Positions 34,735-41,617 of a stretch of DNA of 64,000 nucleotides are shown here, one piece after another (position 1 is the stretch's first letter; each line of letters starts with the position of its first letter). This stretch comes from Kumtagia sp964244725 (GTDB lineage Bacteria; Pseudomonadota; Alphaproteobacteria; Rhizobiales; Rhizobiaceae). The translations under genes were made by a program, and so were the position numbers. Under the pieces are notes generated by a model that saw only the letters and a list, made by a program, of their open reading frames with translations, made no database searches and was not told where the DNA came from. Where the stretch lies: NCBI GenBank assembly GCA_964244725.1, contig CAXTJQ010000013.1:1-64000 (forward strand). Reading direction: 5' to 3'.

Positions 34735-35733
34735 TTGAAGAAAATACTGAACGACCCTTACCTCTATGCCGAGGAGACGCTGCGGGGCCTTTGCCGCGCC
34801 TATCCGCAGTTCTACCGGCTCGTGGACGGCGAGAAACGGGTCATCGCGCGCGCCGGCGGACCGGTCCAGGGCAAGGTCGGCATCGTCTCGGGCGGCGGCT
34901 CCGGGCACCTGCCGGTGTTCACCGGCTATGTCGGCCCGGGCTTCCTCGACGCGGTCGCCTCGGGCGACGTCTTCGCCTCGCCGTCCGCCGACGAGATGGC
35001 GCAGGCGATGCGCGCCGCCAATGGCGGAGCCGGCGTGCTGCGGCTTTACGGCAATTATGGCGGGGACGTGATGAACTTCGATATGGCGGGCGATTTCGCC
35101 GAGATGGACGGCATCGAGAGCGCCACGGTGCTGCTCGCCGACGACGTGGCGAGCGCCCCGCTCGCCGAGCGCGATAAGCGGCGCGGCGTGGCCGGCATGG
35201 TGCTGGCCTTCAAGATCGCCGGCGCCGCGGCGCAGGCCGGGCTCGATCTCGCCGGCGTGACGCGGATCGCGCAGCGCGCGGCCGACGGCTGCCGCACCAT
35301 GGGCGTCGCGCTCTCGCCCTGCATCGTGCCGCAGGCTGGCAAGCCGACCTTCACGTTGGGCGAGGACGAGATGGAGGTCGGCATGGGCATCCATGGCGAA
35401 CCGGGCGTCGAGCGCGGCAAGCTGAAACCGGCTGACGGGATCGCCGACGCCATGCTCGACCCGATCCTGGCCGACCTGTCGCTCGCGCGCGGCGCGAGGG
35501 TCACGGTGCTGGTCAACAGCCTCGGCGCAACGCCGGTCGAGGAACTGTTCATCCTGTTCAACCGCGTCGCCGACCGGCTCGAGGCGGAGAGGATCGCGAT
35601 CGCGCATCCGCTGGTCGGCCGCTACGCCACCTCGATGGAGATGGCGGGCGCCTCGCTCACCGTGCTTACGCTCGACGACGAGCTCGAAACCTACCTGACG
35701 GCGCCCGCCGCCTGCGCCTTCTGGACGGTGTGA
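34735..35733 (+). CDS. dhaK: dihydroxyacetone kinase subunit DhaK
   Basis: DhaK binds dihydroxyacetone, or a related ketose, covalently through a histidine. The 332-residue protein has the glycine-rich GIVSGGGSGHLPVFTGYVG and the GMGIHGEPGVER segment. The start is TTG with GGGAGGA five bases upstream. dhaL follows with overlapping stop and start region. No dhaM (phosphotransferase subunit) is adjacent, so the phosphate source, PTS or ATP, is open; in rhizobia related pairs also phosphorylate erythrulose or other sugars. The protein is cytosolic and would form a DhaK-DhaL complex. Confidence 0.93.
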   Translation: MKKILNDPYLYAEETLRGLCRAYPQFYRLVDGEKRVIARAGGPVQGKVGIVSGGGSGHLPVFTGYVGPGFLDAVASGDVFASPSADEMAQAMRAANGGAGVLRLYGNYGGDVMNFDMAGDFAEMDGIESATVLLADDVASAPLAERDKRRGVAGMVLAFKIAGAAAQAGLDLAGVTRIAQRAADGCRTMGVALSPCIVPQAGKPTFTLGEDEMEVGMGIHGEPGVERGKLKPADGIADAMLDPILADLSLARGARVTVLVNSLGATPVEELFILFNRVADRLEAERIAIAHPLVGRYATSMEMAGASLTVLTLDDELETYLTAPAACAFWTV

Positions 35734-35735
35734 CG

Positions 35736-36338
35736 ATGAGCATCACGGTCGATTCGCTGCGCCACGCGGTGGCGGGCATCCTGGCCGCCCTCGACGGCGA
35801 GCACGAGCGGCTGACCGCGCTCGACGGGCAGATCGGCGACGGCGATCTCGGCATCACGCTGCTCAAGGCGTTCCGCGAGCTCGACCGGCTCAAAGCCGAT
35901 TGGCCCGACGATCTCGGCCTGGCGCTGATGCAGGGCGCGCAGGCGGTCTCGAAGGTCTCCAGTTCGAGCTTCGGCACGCTGCTCGCCACCTCGATGCTGG
36001 CGGTCGCCAAGCAGACCAAGGGACTGACGCAGGCGCCCTGGAGCGACGCGCCCGGCTGGCTCGACGCGGCGGTCGCGGCGATGATGGCGCGCGGCAAGGC
36101 GAGCCTCAGCGACAAGACGGTGCTCGACGCGGTGACGGGCGCGGCCAAGGCGGCGGCGGAAGAGCGCGAGCCGGGGCCGATGCTGGCGGCGGCCAAGGCG
36201 GGCGTCGACGCCGCCCTCGCCGACTTCCGCGAAAAGCCGAACAAAATCGGCCGCGCCCGGATCTTCGGCGACCGCACGGTCGGGATGGACGACCCCGGCA
36301 TGGTGGCGTTCAAGGTGATGGTGGAGGGGTTGGGGTAG
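35736..36338 (+). CDS. dhaL: dihydroxyacetone kinase subunit DhaL
   Basis: DhaL is the nucleotide-binding helical-barrel subunit that hands phosphate to the substrate held by DhaK. The 200-residue protein has the Mg-ADP-binding LDGQIGDGDLGITL near residue 30, and the typical SSSFGTLLATSML and C-terminal PNKIGRARIFGDRTVGMDDPG blocks. The ATG at 35736 is chosen; a GTG at 35730 overlaps the dhaK stop and would add two residues. Its 3' end is partially repeated, in decayed form, 0.8 kb downstream after a toxin-antitoxin pair. Confidence 0.93.
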   Translation: MSITVDSLRHAVAGILAALDGEHERLTALDGQIGDGDLGITLLKAFRELDRLKADWPDDLGLALMQGAQAVSKVSSSSFGTLLATSMLAVAKQTKGLTQAPWSDAPGWLDAAVAAMMARGKASLSDKTVLDAVTGAAKAAAEEREPGPMLAAAKAGVDAALADFREKPNKIGRARIFGDRTVGMDDPGMVAFKVMVEGLG

Positions 36339-36407
36339 ATGCCGCGACGACGGTCGCATCGAAAACTTTTGTCTGAAATAGCTGAAAGCGATCTTCACAA
36401 GGCTAAA

Positions 36408-36428
36408 AAATTAGCATATGGCTAATTT
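36408..36428. promoter_or_regulatory. palindrome upstream of toxin-antitoxin genes, probable operator
   Basis: AAATTAGC (36408-36415) and GCTAATTT (36421-36428) are perfect inverted arms around a five-base spacer, immediately before the toxin gene start at 36434. Type II toxin-antitoxin pairs normally repress themselves through such a site. The ATG at 36418, inside the spacer, opens only a shadow frame. Confidence 0.65.
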
Positions 36429-36433
36429 GTACG

Positions 36434-36685
36434 ATGAAACAGATTTCGTATGCAAGATCGGCGATCAAGACCCTGCGCAGGATGCCTTCGAACGAAGCGG
36501 CGCGGATCGTCTCGAAAGTCGAGCAATACGCCAGCGATCCGCAAGCGCTCGCACGAAATGTCAAGAGCCTGAAAGGGTCACCGTACATACGGCTTCGGGT
36601 CGCCGAATGGCGGGTGATCATGGATGACCAGAACACTGTCCTGGCCGTGCTCAAGATCGGGCCGCGCGGCGGCATCTACGATTGA
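36434..36685 (+). CDS. RelE/HigB-like toxin
   Basis: An 83-residue basic protein of the RelE/ParE superfamily: ISYARSAIKTLRRMPSNEA, a short helical hairpin, SLKGSPYIRLRVAEWRVIM and a final strand TVLAVLKIGPRGGIYD. The R-x-R-V-A-x-W-R-V pattern and the terminal I-x-x-R-G-x-Y are typical of the ribosome-dependent mRNase branch. The antitoxin gene follows, so the order is toxin first, as in higBA. A palindrome just upstream is a likely operator. Neighbouring AT-rich sequence and the disrupted dhaL repeat suggest recent arrival. Confidence 0.88.
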   Translation: MKQISYARSAIKTLRRMPSNEAARIVSKVEQYASDPQALARNVKSLKGSPYIRLRVAEWRVIMDDQNTVLAVLKIGPRGGIYD

Positions 36686-36696
36686 GGAAACCGACA

Positions 36697-37050
36697 ATGC
36701 AGAAGATCACGACCCCTCAAGGTGAAATCCTCGTCATTCTTCCCCTCGCGGACTATGAGTTCCTGGTCGACGGCAACGATATCGCGGCGGCCGACCGCAT
36801 CAAGTCCGAGATTGCCGCAGGCAATGACGAACTCGTGCCGGCGGCCGTCGTCACGCGACTTCTGGCCGGGGAGCATCCGGTGAAGGTCTGGCGCACGCAT
36901 CGCGGGCAGTCGGCCAAGGCTCTCGCGGACGCGACCGGCTTGAGCGCGCCTTACATTTCCGAAATCGAGACCGGCAAGAAGGAAGGGAGCATCGCCGCGA
37001 TGAAGACAATCGCCGAGGCGCTGGACCTGGGGATCGAGGATCTCGTTTAG
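36697..37050 (+). CDS. XRE-family antitoxin
   Basis: A 117-residue protein with an N-terminal toxin-binding part (ITTPQGEILVILPLADYEFLVDG) and a C-terminal helix-turn-helix of the Cro/CI type: TGLSAPYISEIETGKKEGSI and MKTIAEALDLGIEDLV. It would neutralise the RelE-like toxin and repress the pair. The frame is open from a TTG at 36682 that overlaps the toxin stop. The ATG at 36697 has GAGGAAA at good spacing and is preferred. The HTH at the C-terminus distinguishes it from RelB. Confidence 0.88.
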   Translation: MQKITTPQGEILVILPLADYEFLVDGNDIAAADRIKSEIAAGNDELVPAAVVTRLLAGEHPVKVWRTHRGQSAKALADATGLSAPYISEIETGKKEGSIAAMKTIAEALDLGIEDLV

Positions 37051-37065
37051 GCGCGCCGGACTGCG

Positions 37066-37181
37066 CAAGGGCGTCGATGCGGGGCGCGCCGATTTCGGCG
37101 ACAAGCCCAATAGGATCGGCCGCGCGCGGATTTTACGACCGGACGGTCGGGATGGACAACCTGGACATAGTGGTGCGTGTC
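37066..37181 (+). pseudogene. decayed duplicate of the dhaL 3' end
   Basis: The stretch reads GVDAGRADFGDKPNRIGRARI in one frame, then, after a two-base loss near 37133, DRTVGMDNLDIVV in another. This aligns with the last 40 residues of DhaL (GVDAALADFREKPNKIGRAR..). Nucleotide identity is roughly three quarters by eye. It lies directly after the toxin-antitoxin pair. It is either the displaced native 3' end left when the pair was inserted, or the end of a lost tandem paralogue. No start codon or ribosome site belongs to it. Confidence 0.75.
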
Positions 37182-37225
37182 TTCCGCTATAGGCAAAAGG
37201 CTGAGTCGATCTGCCGCAGATGTAA

Positions 37226-37241
37226 ATGGTTTATTAACCAT
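37226..37241. promoter_or_regulatory. ATGGTT-TATT-AACCAT palindrome upstream of methyltransferase
   Basis: A perfect 6-4-6 inverted repeat 40 bases before the methyltransferase start, in an AT-rich stretch. It contains TTAACCAT, the same CtrA-like octamer seen at 26631. It could bind CtrA or a repressor of the island. Confidence 0.45.
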
Positions 37242-37280
37242 ATGATTCTGTTATGTTTTAGCCATAACCGGAGGCGACTC

Positions 37281-37883
37281 ATGGACGCAACTTACAACCT
37301 TAACGGCGGCTTTAAGCCGACCATGAAGCGGTTCGCCGATATCTCTGGCCCCGATTTTTTTCCCACGCCGGCGTGGGCAACGCATGCGTTGATGGAAAGC
37401 GAATCATTTTCGGGAGAAATATGGGAATGCGCATGCGGGAATGGTGCCATGTCCAAGGTTCTGGCAAGCCGGGGCAATAAGGTCCGGAGTTCTGATCTTT
37501 TTGACCGTGGGTTCGGTGAGACCGGCATCGACTTTAATAAAGCTGCGACGCCTTCCGATAACATAGTGACGAACCCACCCTACAACAGTGCTGAAGGATT
37601 CGTCCGGTCTGGCGTCACGCTCGCGCGCCGTAAGTTCGCACTACTGCTTCGACTCGCCTTCCTTGAGGGCGCGAACCGCGCGAATACCATCTTCTCAGAA
37701 TGCCCACCCTCTCGCGTATGGGTATTTAGCGAACGTATCACGTTTTATCCAGCCGGAGCGGTCCAAGGCGGGTCCGGCACTACGGCATACGCTTGGTTCG
37801 TTTGGGATAAAGACGCTCGTACCACAACCGAGCTGAAATGGCTGCATCCAGGATATAAGTCTAGGTTTGCTAGGGCCGCTTAA
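37281..37883 (+). CDS. short phage-type adenine DNA methyltransferase
   Basis: A 200-residue class I SAM-dependent methyltransferase. The SAM-binding loop is in IWECACGNGAMSKVLASRG (about residues 48-66) and the catalytic motif is TNPPYNS (residues 97-103), the DPPY-type motif of N6-adenine methylases. There is no separate target-recognition domain, as in small phage enzymes. GGAGG stands seven bases before the ATG. Base composition is clearly lower in GC than the dhaK or GTA genes, which marks it as acquired. The last 14 bases overlap a convergent small gene. Target site and any restriction partner are unknown. Confidence 0.8.
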   Translation: MDATYNLNGGFKPTMKRFADISGPDFFPTPAWATHALMESESFSGEIWECACGNGAMSKVLASRGNKVRSSDLFDRGFGETGIDFNKAATPSDNIVTNPPYNSAEGFVRSGVTLARRKFALLLRLAFLEGANRANTIFSECPPSRVWVFSERITFYPAGAVQGGSGTTAYAWFVWDKDARTTTELKWLHPGYKSRFARAA

Positions 37884-38151
37884 AGCCTCGGTATATCGCG
37901 ATTAAATGTCCACTATGTATAAGATTACCAGGCTGAGCTTTGTGCGACTTGATGTTACGCACAATTTGCGAGAACCGATCATCTTGACGATTATTGAGCT
38001 GCTCCTCATCTTCTGGGGTAAGCGGCAAACGTATCCGTAATTCGTCGATCAGTTTGCTTGTGGTGATTTGGCGACCAGGCTGTGCATCGATGATCGCTAG
38101 CACGTCGGCGGCAATATCTGCTTCTCCAACTCGGCCCGGTTTTTTTGCCAT
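37870..38151 (-). CDS. putative winged-helix small protein in accessory island
   Basis: A 93-residue basic protein starting AKKPGRVGEADIAADVLAII. The middle, QITTSKLIDELRIRLPLTPEDEEQL, followed by RFSQIVRNIKSHKAQPGNLIHSGHLIAIYRG, looks like a winged helix with a C-terminal beta wing. That shape is found in front of restriction endonuclease domains, but no nuclease domain follows here. The gene is AT-rich, convergent with the methyltransferase (14-base overlap) and divergent from the unknown 254-residue gene. It could be a regulator or a remnant. I do not recognise a named family. Confidence 0.55.
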   Translation of the reverse strand: MAKKPGRVGEADIAADVLAIIDAQPGRQITTSKLIDELRIRLPLTPEDEEQLNNRQDDRFSQIVRNIKSHKAQPGNLIHSGHLIAIYRGFKRP

Positions 38152-38290
38152 TTTTCTCTCTCAAAAAACGGATAATATCCCCGTTGACATATTTTGGCAA
38201 GAAACTTGCCGGAAGGTCATAATCGCAACAACTCAGAGCTATTTCATCACAGTTTGGTAATAAAAAGACAGCTAGAAAGTATCAGATTCG

Positions 38291-39055
38291 ATGACAGTTC
38301 TCCAATATGTCGGACATTATTTTCCTTCGGTCGTTCATTTAGAGATTAAAAATTTTTCCGTGTCTACACAAGCAGGAATATTTGCCGGCAATAATATAGA
38401 AGTGATGTTTGGAAGTAATAACTCGATAGTGGTAAATTTCGAGATTAATCGACAAGTTGGACAATCCGTGTTTGAGAATGCGTGGCAACAAGCGAACGCA
38501 ATTGTAAAGGGTGCATTGGACCTCGCCGCATTTTTAAGCGGAACCTCAATCTCGTATTCGCTTGAGTTTCGGGAAGACGCAGATGGATTACATGCATTTA
38601 TCATGCACGACGAACGACTACCAGCACAACTCTCGACAGCATTTCTCCAGCGTGACATCGGTGAACTGTTAGCAATCATTAGTACACATCCACAATTGCG
38701 CCTTATGATGGCTGATCTGAATGAAGCAATCGATTTCCCGCCTGCTCGTTTGATCAATTGCGCTCGCGCAATTGAAACCATTCGTCACCATTTGGAACCT
38801 AATATCGCCCGTGGTGAAGTAGCTTGGCAAAAGATGCGAGAGCACCTTCGAATATCAAGATCATATCTCACTTCAATAACTAGCGCATCGAAAGATGCGC
38901 GCCATGGCAAGCGTGATGTGAGGGAAGACGAAGAAATTTTGACCGATAAAATTATGCAGCGCACCTGGACTATAGTGGGCCGATATTTTGAATATAAAAT
39001 CGGTAATAATCGGCCCCTGGACGCTAAAATATTTCCATATGTGGATCTTTTATAG
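38291..39055 (+). CDS. unknown 254-residue protein, possibly HEPN-like C-terminus
   Basis: I do not recognise this protein. The N-terminal half is beta-rich (VVHLEIKNFSVSTQAGIFAGN, SIVVNFEINRQVG). The C-terminal half is helical, with FPPARLINCARAIETIRHHLE and a polar patch around SASKDARHGKRD (about residues 198-208). An R-H-G element after a charged helix is reminiscent of HEPN ribonuclease domains, but the classical R-x4-6-H spacing is not convincing. The gene is markedly AT-rich and lies at the right end of the accessory island. No signal peptide or membrane helix is present. It might be a defence effector, which is only an inference from context. Confidence 0.6.
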   Translation: MTVLQYVGHYFPSVVHLEIKNFSVSTQAGIFAGNNIEVMFGSNNSIVVNFEINRQVGQSVFENAWQQANAIVKGALDLAAFLSGTSISYSLEFREDADGLHAFIMHDERLPAQLSTAFLQRDIGELLAIISTHPQLRLMMADLNEAIDFPPARLINCARAIETIRHHLEPNIARGEVAWQKMREHLRISRSYLTSITSASKDARHGKRDVREDEEILTDKIMQRTWTIVGRYFEYKIGNNRPLDAKIFPYVDLL

Positions 39056-39191
39056 CAAAAATAGGTTAAAAACTAAAAAATTATTATTGTTAAGAACGAT
39101 TCCGGCCCAGAAAATTAGTTTCGCGTTTTTTGGTGTCGATAAATTGGCCATTCTTGGATGCGAAAGCTTTTGAGTAGTAGGAAAATAGTCC

Positions 39192-39220
39192 TTGACACCG
39201 TAACGGTGGTTTGGTAGGGT
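39192..39220 (+). promoter_or_regulatory. GTA leader promoter, left copy, with internal palindrome
   Basis: TTGACA (39192-39197) and TAGGGT (39215-39220) are spaced 17 bases. Between them CACCGT-A-ACGGTG (39196-39208) is a perfect 6-1-6 palindrome overlapping the -35 element, the position expected of a repressor or activator site. The same palindrome recurs in the right copy. Confidence 0.6.
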
Positions 39221-39429
39221 TTCCCTATCGTCGGAAAAGTGTGAGTGGCAGGGCGCGTGGCGAGGGAGTGATCCTTCTCGCTCTCTGGTCCTGCCGGGCG
39301 CTCGTCGTTCGAGAAGCCAAATCGTTGGCTCTTGTCCGCTGCGCGGACCACGTCTCGCCCCCACAAGGGGGAGATTGGTCGCTCCGCCACCGTCGCCAAG
39401 TTTTTCCATCACCAACACTGGAGATTTTC

Positions 39430-39590
39430 ATGAGCGCTGCCGAAAGTCCGGAGCGGTGGGACGCCATCCGCGCGCTGCGCGAGGGCAAGCCGCCGACTTT
39501 TCGCTGCTGGTGCTCGCGGCCGGCCTCGACACCGCCGCGATCCAGTCCCGGGCGTCGCGCGAAAGAGAAGGCAAAAGCGTCCCGATAGGA
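39430..39590 (+). pseudogene. truncated copy of GTA gene 1 (small terminase-like)
   Basis: The frame begins SAAESPERWDAIRALREGKPPTF, closely like the intact gene at 39799 (HSAASEEQWTAVRALREGRRPTY). After an apparent one-base loss near 39500, the match continues in another frame as SLLVLAAGLDTAAIQSRASRE against the intact LRLQRATGIHLSTIAKRAQRE. The copy stops after the helix-turn-helix and never reaches the acidic and C-terminal parts. It has its own promoter copy and GGAG site, so a short peptide may still be made. Confidence 0.75.
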
Positions 39591-39599
39591 AAAAATCCC

Positions 39600-39628
39600 T
39601 TGACACCGTGACGGTGGTTTGGTAGTCT
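39600..39628 (+). promoter_or_regulatory. GTA leader promoter, right copy, with internal palindrome
   Basis: TTGACA (39600-39605) and TAGTCT (39623-39628) are spaced 17 bases and enclose CACCGT-G-ACGGTG (39604-39616). This copy lies 170 bases before the intact first GTA gene and is the likely start of the operon. The conserved palindrome in both copies, despite changes around it, argues for a bound regulator. Confidence 0.65.
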
Positions 39629-39798
39629 CTCGCTATCGTCGGAAAAGTGTGAGTGGCGGGGCGGGCGGCGAGGAAGGGATCCTTCGCGCCCCCTCTGGCC
39701 TGCCGGCGATCTCCCACAAGGAGGGAGACTAGTCTCTTGGCCGAAGGCGCCAAGTCCTTTTGCCAACTTGATACTGCCAACATCATCGGAGATTTTGC

Positions 39799-40359
39799 AT
39801 GCACTCTGCGGCCAGCGAGGAGCAGTGGACGGCGGTGCGCGCTTTGCGCGAGGGGCGGCGGCCGACCTATTTGCGCTTGCAGCGCGCGACCGGCATCCAC
39901 CTCAGCACGATCGCCAAGCGGGCGCAGCGCGAGAACTGGCGCAGTCCCGACGAGACCGGGGGAGCGGATGACGACGCTGATGGCGCGTCGATGGGCGACG
40001 ACGCGTTCGACGGGGCGTTCGATGCGGACGCGGCCGACGGTTTCGACGCGGCCGGCCTGCACGCCGACCCCGCCGCGGGGCTCGCCGGCCTGCTGAGACG
40101 GCAGGCGCATCGCATGCTCGCCAGCGCGGAAGCGCGCGGCAGAATCCTCGACAAGGCGCAGGTCGACACGGTGGCGTCGATGGTGCGCCTGCTCGAACGA
40201 TCCGAAACGCTCGCACAAGAACGGGCGGATGAAAAGAACACGGGGGACGATGCCGAACTTGGCGAGATTCTCGGACGAATCGATCGAAGAATACTTGAAC
40301 TCGCAGTCGGCGCCGCTCGATGGATGGTCGAAACAGGCGATCGGCGCATCCTGGGCTGA
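39799..40359 (+). CDS. GTA gene 1, small terminase-like protein
   Basis: A 186-residue protein. The N-terminus is a helix-turn-helix (WTAVRALREGRRPTYLRLQ, GIHLSTIAKRAQRENW), followed by an acidic low-complexity linker rich in aspartate and alanine, and a helical C-terminus (LLRRQAHRMLASAEARGRIL, DRRILELAVGAARWMVE). This is the layout of small terminase subunits and of gene 1 in Rhodobacter-type GTAs, where the protein lets the large terminase package random host DNA. It is the first intact gene of the operon. It overlaps the large terminase gene by 110-131 bases. A broken copy lies just upstream. Confidence 0.75.
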   Translation: MHSAASEEQWTAVRALREGRRPTYLRLQRATGIHLSTIAKRAQRENWRSPDETGGADDDADGASMGDDAFDGAFDADAADGFDAAGLHADPAAGLAGLLRRQAHRMLASAEARGRILDKAQVDTVASMVRLLERSETLAQERADEKNTGDDAELGEILGRIDRRILELAVGAARWMVETGDRRILG

Positions 40360-41605
40360 GCGCGTCGCGGCGGAGTGGGTCTTCACCGCGCGGCTGGCGC
40401 AATATCCGCTGCTGCTCGCGCAGCCGGCCATATGGCTTGTGATGGGCGGGCGCGGCGCGGGCAAGACGCGGGTCGGCGCGGAATGGGTGAACGGAATGGT
40501 GCGCGGCTTGCCGCCGTTCACCGAGCCGGAGTGCAGGCATGGCCGTATCGCGCTGGTCGGCGAGACGCTCGGCGACGTGCGCGAGGTGATGATCGAGGGG
40601 CCGTCGGGCATCCGCGCCATTGCGCGCGCCGGCTGCCGGCCCCGCTTCGAGCCGGGCCGCAGGCGGCTGCTCTGGCCGAACGGCGCGATCGCGCAGGCGT
40701 ACTCGTCGGAGGACCCGGAGAGCCTGCGCGGGCCGCAGTTCGACGCGGCCTGGTGCGACGAGCTCGGCAAATGGCGGCACCCGGACGCGACCTACGACAT
40801 GCTGCAGTTCGGACTGCGGCTAGGCGAACACCCGCGCCAGATCGTCACCACGACGCCGCGCCCGATCGGGCTGCTGCGCCGGCTGCTCGCCGACAAGGCG
40901 GTGGTCGTGACGCGGATGGCGACGCGGGAGAATGCGGAGCACCTGGCGGCCGCGTTCCTCGCGGCGGCGCAGGCCCGCTATGGCGGGACGCATCTCGGCC
41001 GGCAGGAACTCGACGGCGAGCTGATCGAGGAGCGCGAGGGCGCGCTCTGGTCGCGGGCTGCGGTCGAGGCGGCGTATATCGCGGCGCCGCCGGAACTGCG
41101 GCGGATCGTGGTGGCGGTCGACCCGCCGGCGACCTCGCGAAAATCGTCGGACGCCTGCGGGATCGTGGCGGCCGGGCTCGACGCCGAGGGCCGCGCCATC
41201 GTGCTGGCCGATGCGACGCTGCGGGCGGCCAGGCCCGGCGAATGGGCGGGCGCGGCGGTGGCGCTCTACCACCGGCTCGAAGCGGATTGCATCGTGGCCG
41301 AGGTCAACCAGGGAGGCGACATGGTGGGCGCGGTTATCCGCGCCGCCGACGCGGGCGTGCCGGTGCGCGCCGTGCATGCGCGGCGCTCGAAGTGGGTTCG
41401 CGCCGAGCCGGTCGCGATGCTCTACCAGCAGGGCCGCGTGCGCCATGCCGGGCGCTTCGCCGCGCTCGAGGACGAGATGTGCGCCTTCACCGCCGCCGGG
41501 CTGCCCGACGGCCGCTCGCCGGACCGGCTCGACGCGCTGGTCTGGGCGGTCGCGACGCTGATCGACGACGGCAAGGCCCGGCCGCGGGTGAGGGATTTTA
41601 GCTAG
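40229..41605 (+). CDS. GTA gene 2, terminase large subunit
   Basis: A 458-residue DNA-packaging motor with nuclease. The ATPase Walker A is MGGRGAGKTRVGAEW (about residues 72-86). Walker B lies near FDAAWCDELGKW, with coupling motif TTTPRP. The C-terminal RNase H-like nuclease domain starts at VVAVDPPATSRKSSDACGI and continues with VAEVNQGGDMVG and SPDRLDALVWAV, giving the acidic metal-binding residues. An ATG at 40250 (MPNLARF) is an alternative start. In RcGTA this enzyme cuts chromosomal DNA into about 4-kb headfuls. It overlaps gene 1 and is followed 12 bases later by the portal gene. Confidence 0.94.
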   Translation: MKRTRGTMPNLARFSDESIEEYLNSQSAPLDGWSKQAIGASWAERVAAEWVFTARLAQYPLLLAQPAIWLVMGGRGAGKTRVGAEWVNGMVRGLPPFTEPECRHGRIALVGETLGDVREVMIEGPSGIRAIARAGCRPRFEPGRRRLLWPNGAIAQAYSSEDPESLRGPQFDAAWCDELGKWRHPDATYDMLQFGLRLGEHPRQIVTTTPRPIGLLRRLLADKAVVVTRMATRENAEHLAAAFLAAAQARYGGTHLGRQELDGELIEEREGALWSRAAVEAAYIAAPPELRRIVVAVDPPATSRKSSDACGIVAAGLDAEGRAIVLADATLRAARPGEWAGAAVALYHRLEADCIVAEVNQGGDMVGAVIRAADAGVPVRAVHARRSKWVRAEPVAMLYQQGRVRHAGRFAALEDEMCAFTAAGLPDGRSPDRLDALVWAVATLIDDGKARPRVRDFS

Positions 41606-41617
41606 TCAGGAGAGACC

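Larger units (their letters stand above)
39192..39590 (+). repeat. left copy of tandem duplication upstream of the GTA operon
   Basis: The segment from TTGACA at 39192 to about 39590 is repeated, with divergence, from 39600 to about 39900. Shared blocks are the promoter with CACCGTnACGGTG, CTATCGTCGGAAAAGTGTGAGTGG, a small hairpin (CCCCC-ACAA-GGGGG at 39358-39371, counterpart CTCCC..GGGAG at 39711-39727), GGAGATTTT before the start codon, and the first 35 or so codons of the GTA gene 1. Offset is 408 bases at the promoter and 369 at the start codon. Confidence 0.8.

Noticed and set aside
36418..36627. A 69-codon frame overlapping the RelE-like toxin
   Set aside because: It starts inside the operator palindrome without a ribosome site and reads the toxin gene out of frame.
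39115..39766. Minus-strand frames with repeated RPATHTFPTI and YQTTVTVS blocks
   Set aside because: They are antisense readings of the duplicated GTA promoter and leader. The repetition in protein comes from the DNA repeat, not from a gene.
39192..39900. Duplicated GTA leader as a mobile element
   Set aside because: The copies are tandem, contain promoter and 5' gene sequence, and have no terminal inverted repeats or transposase, so local duplication explains them.
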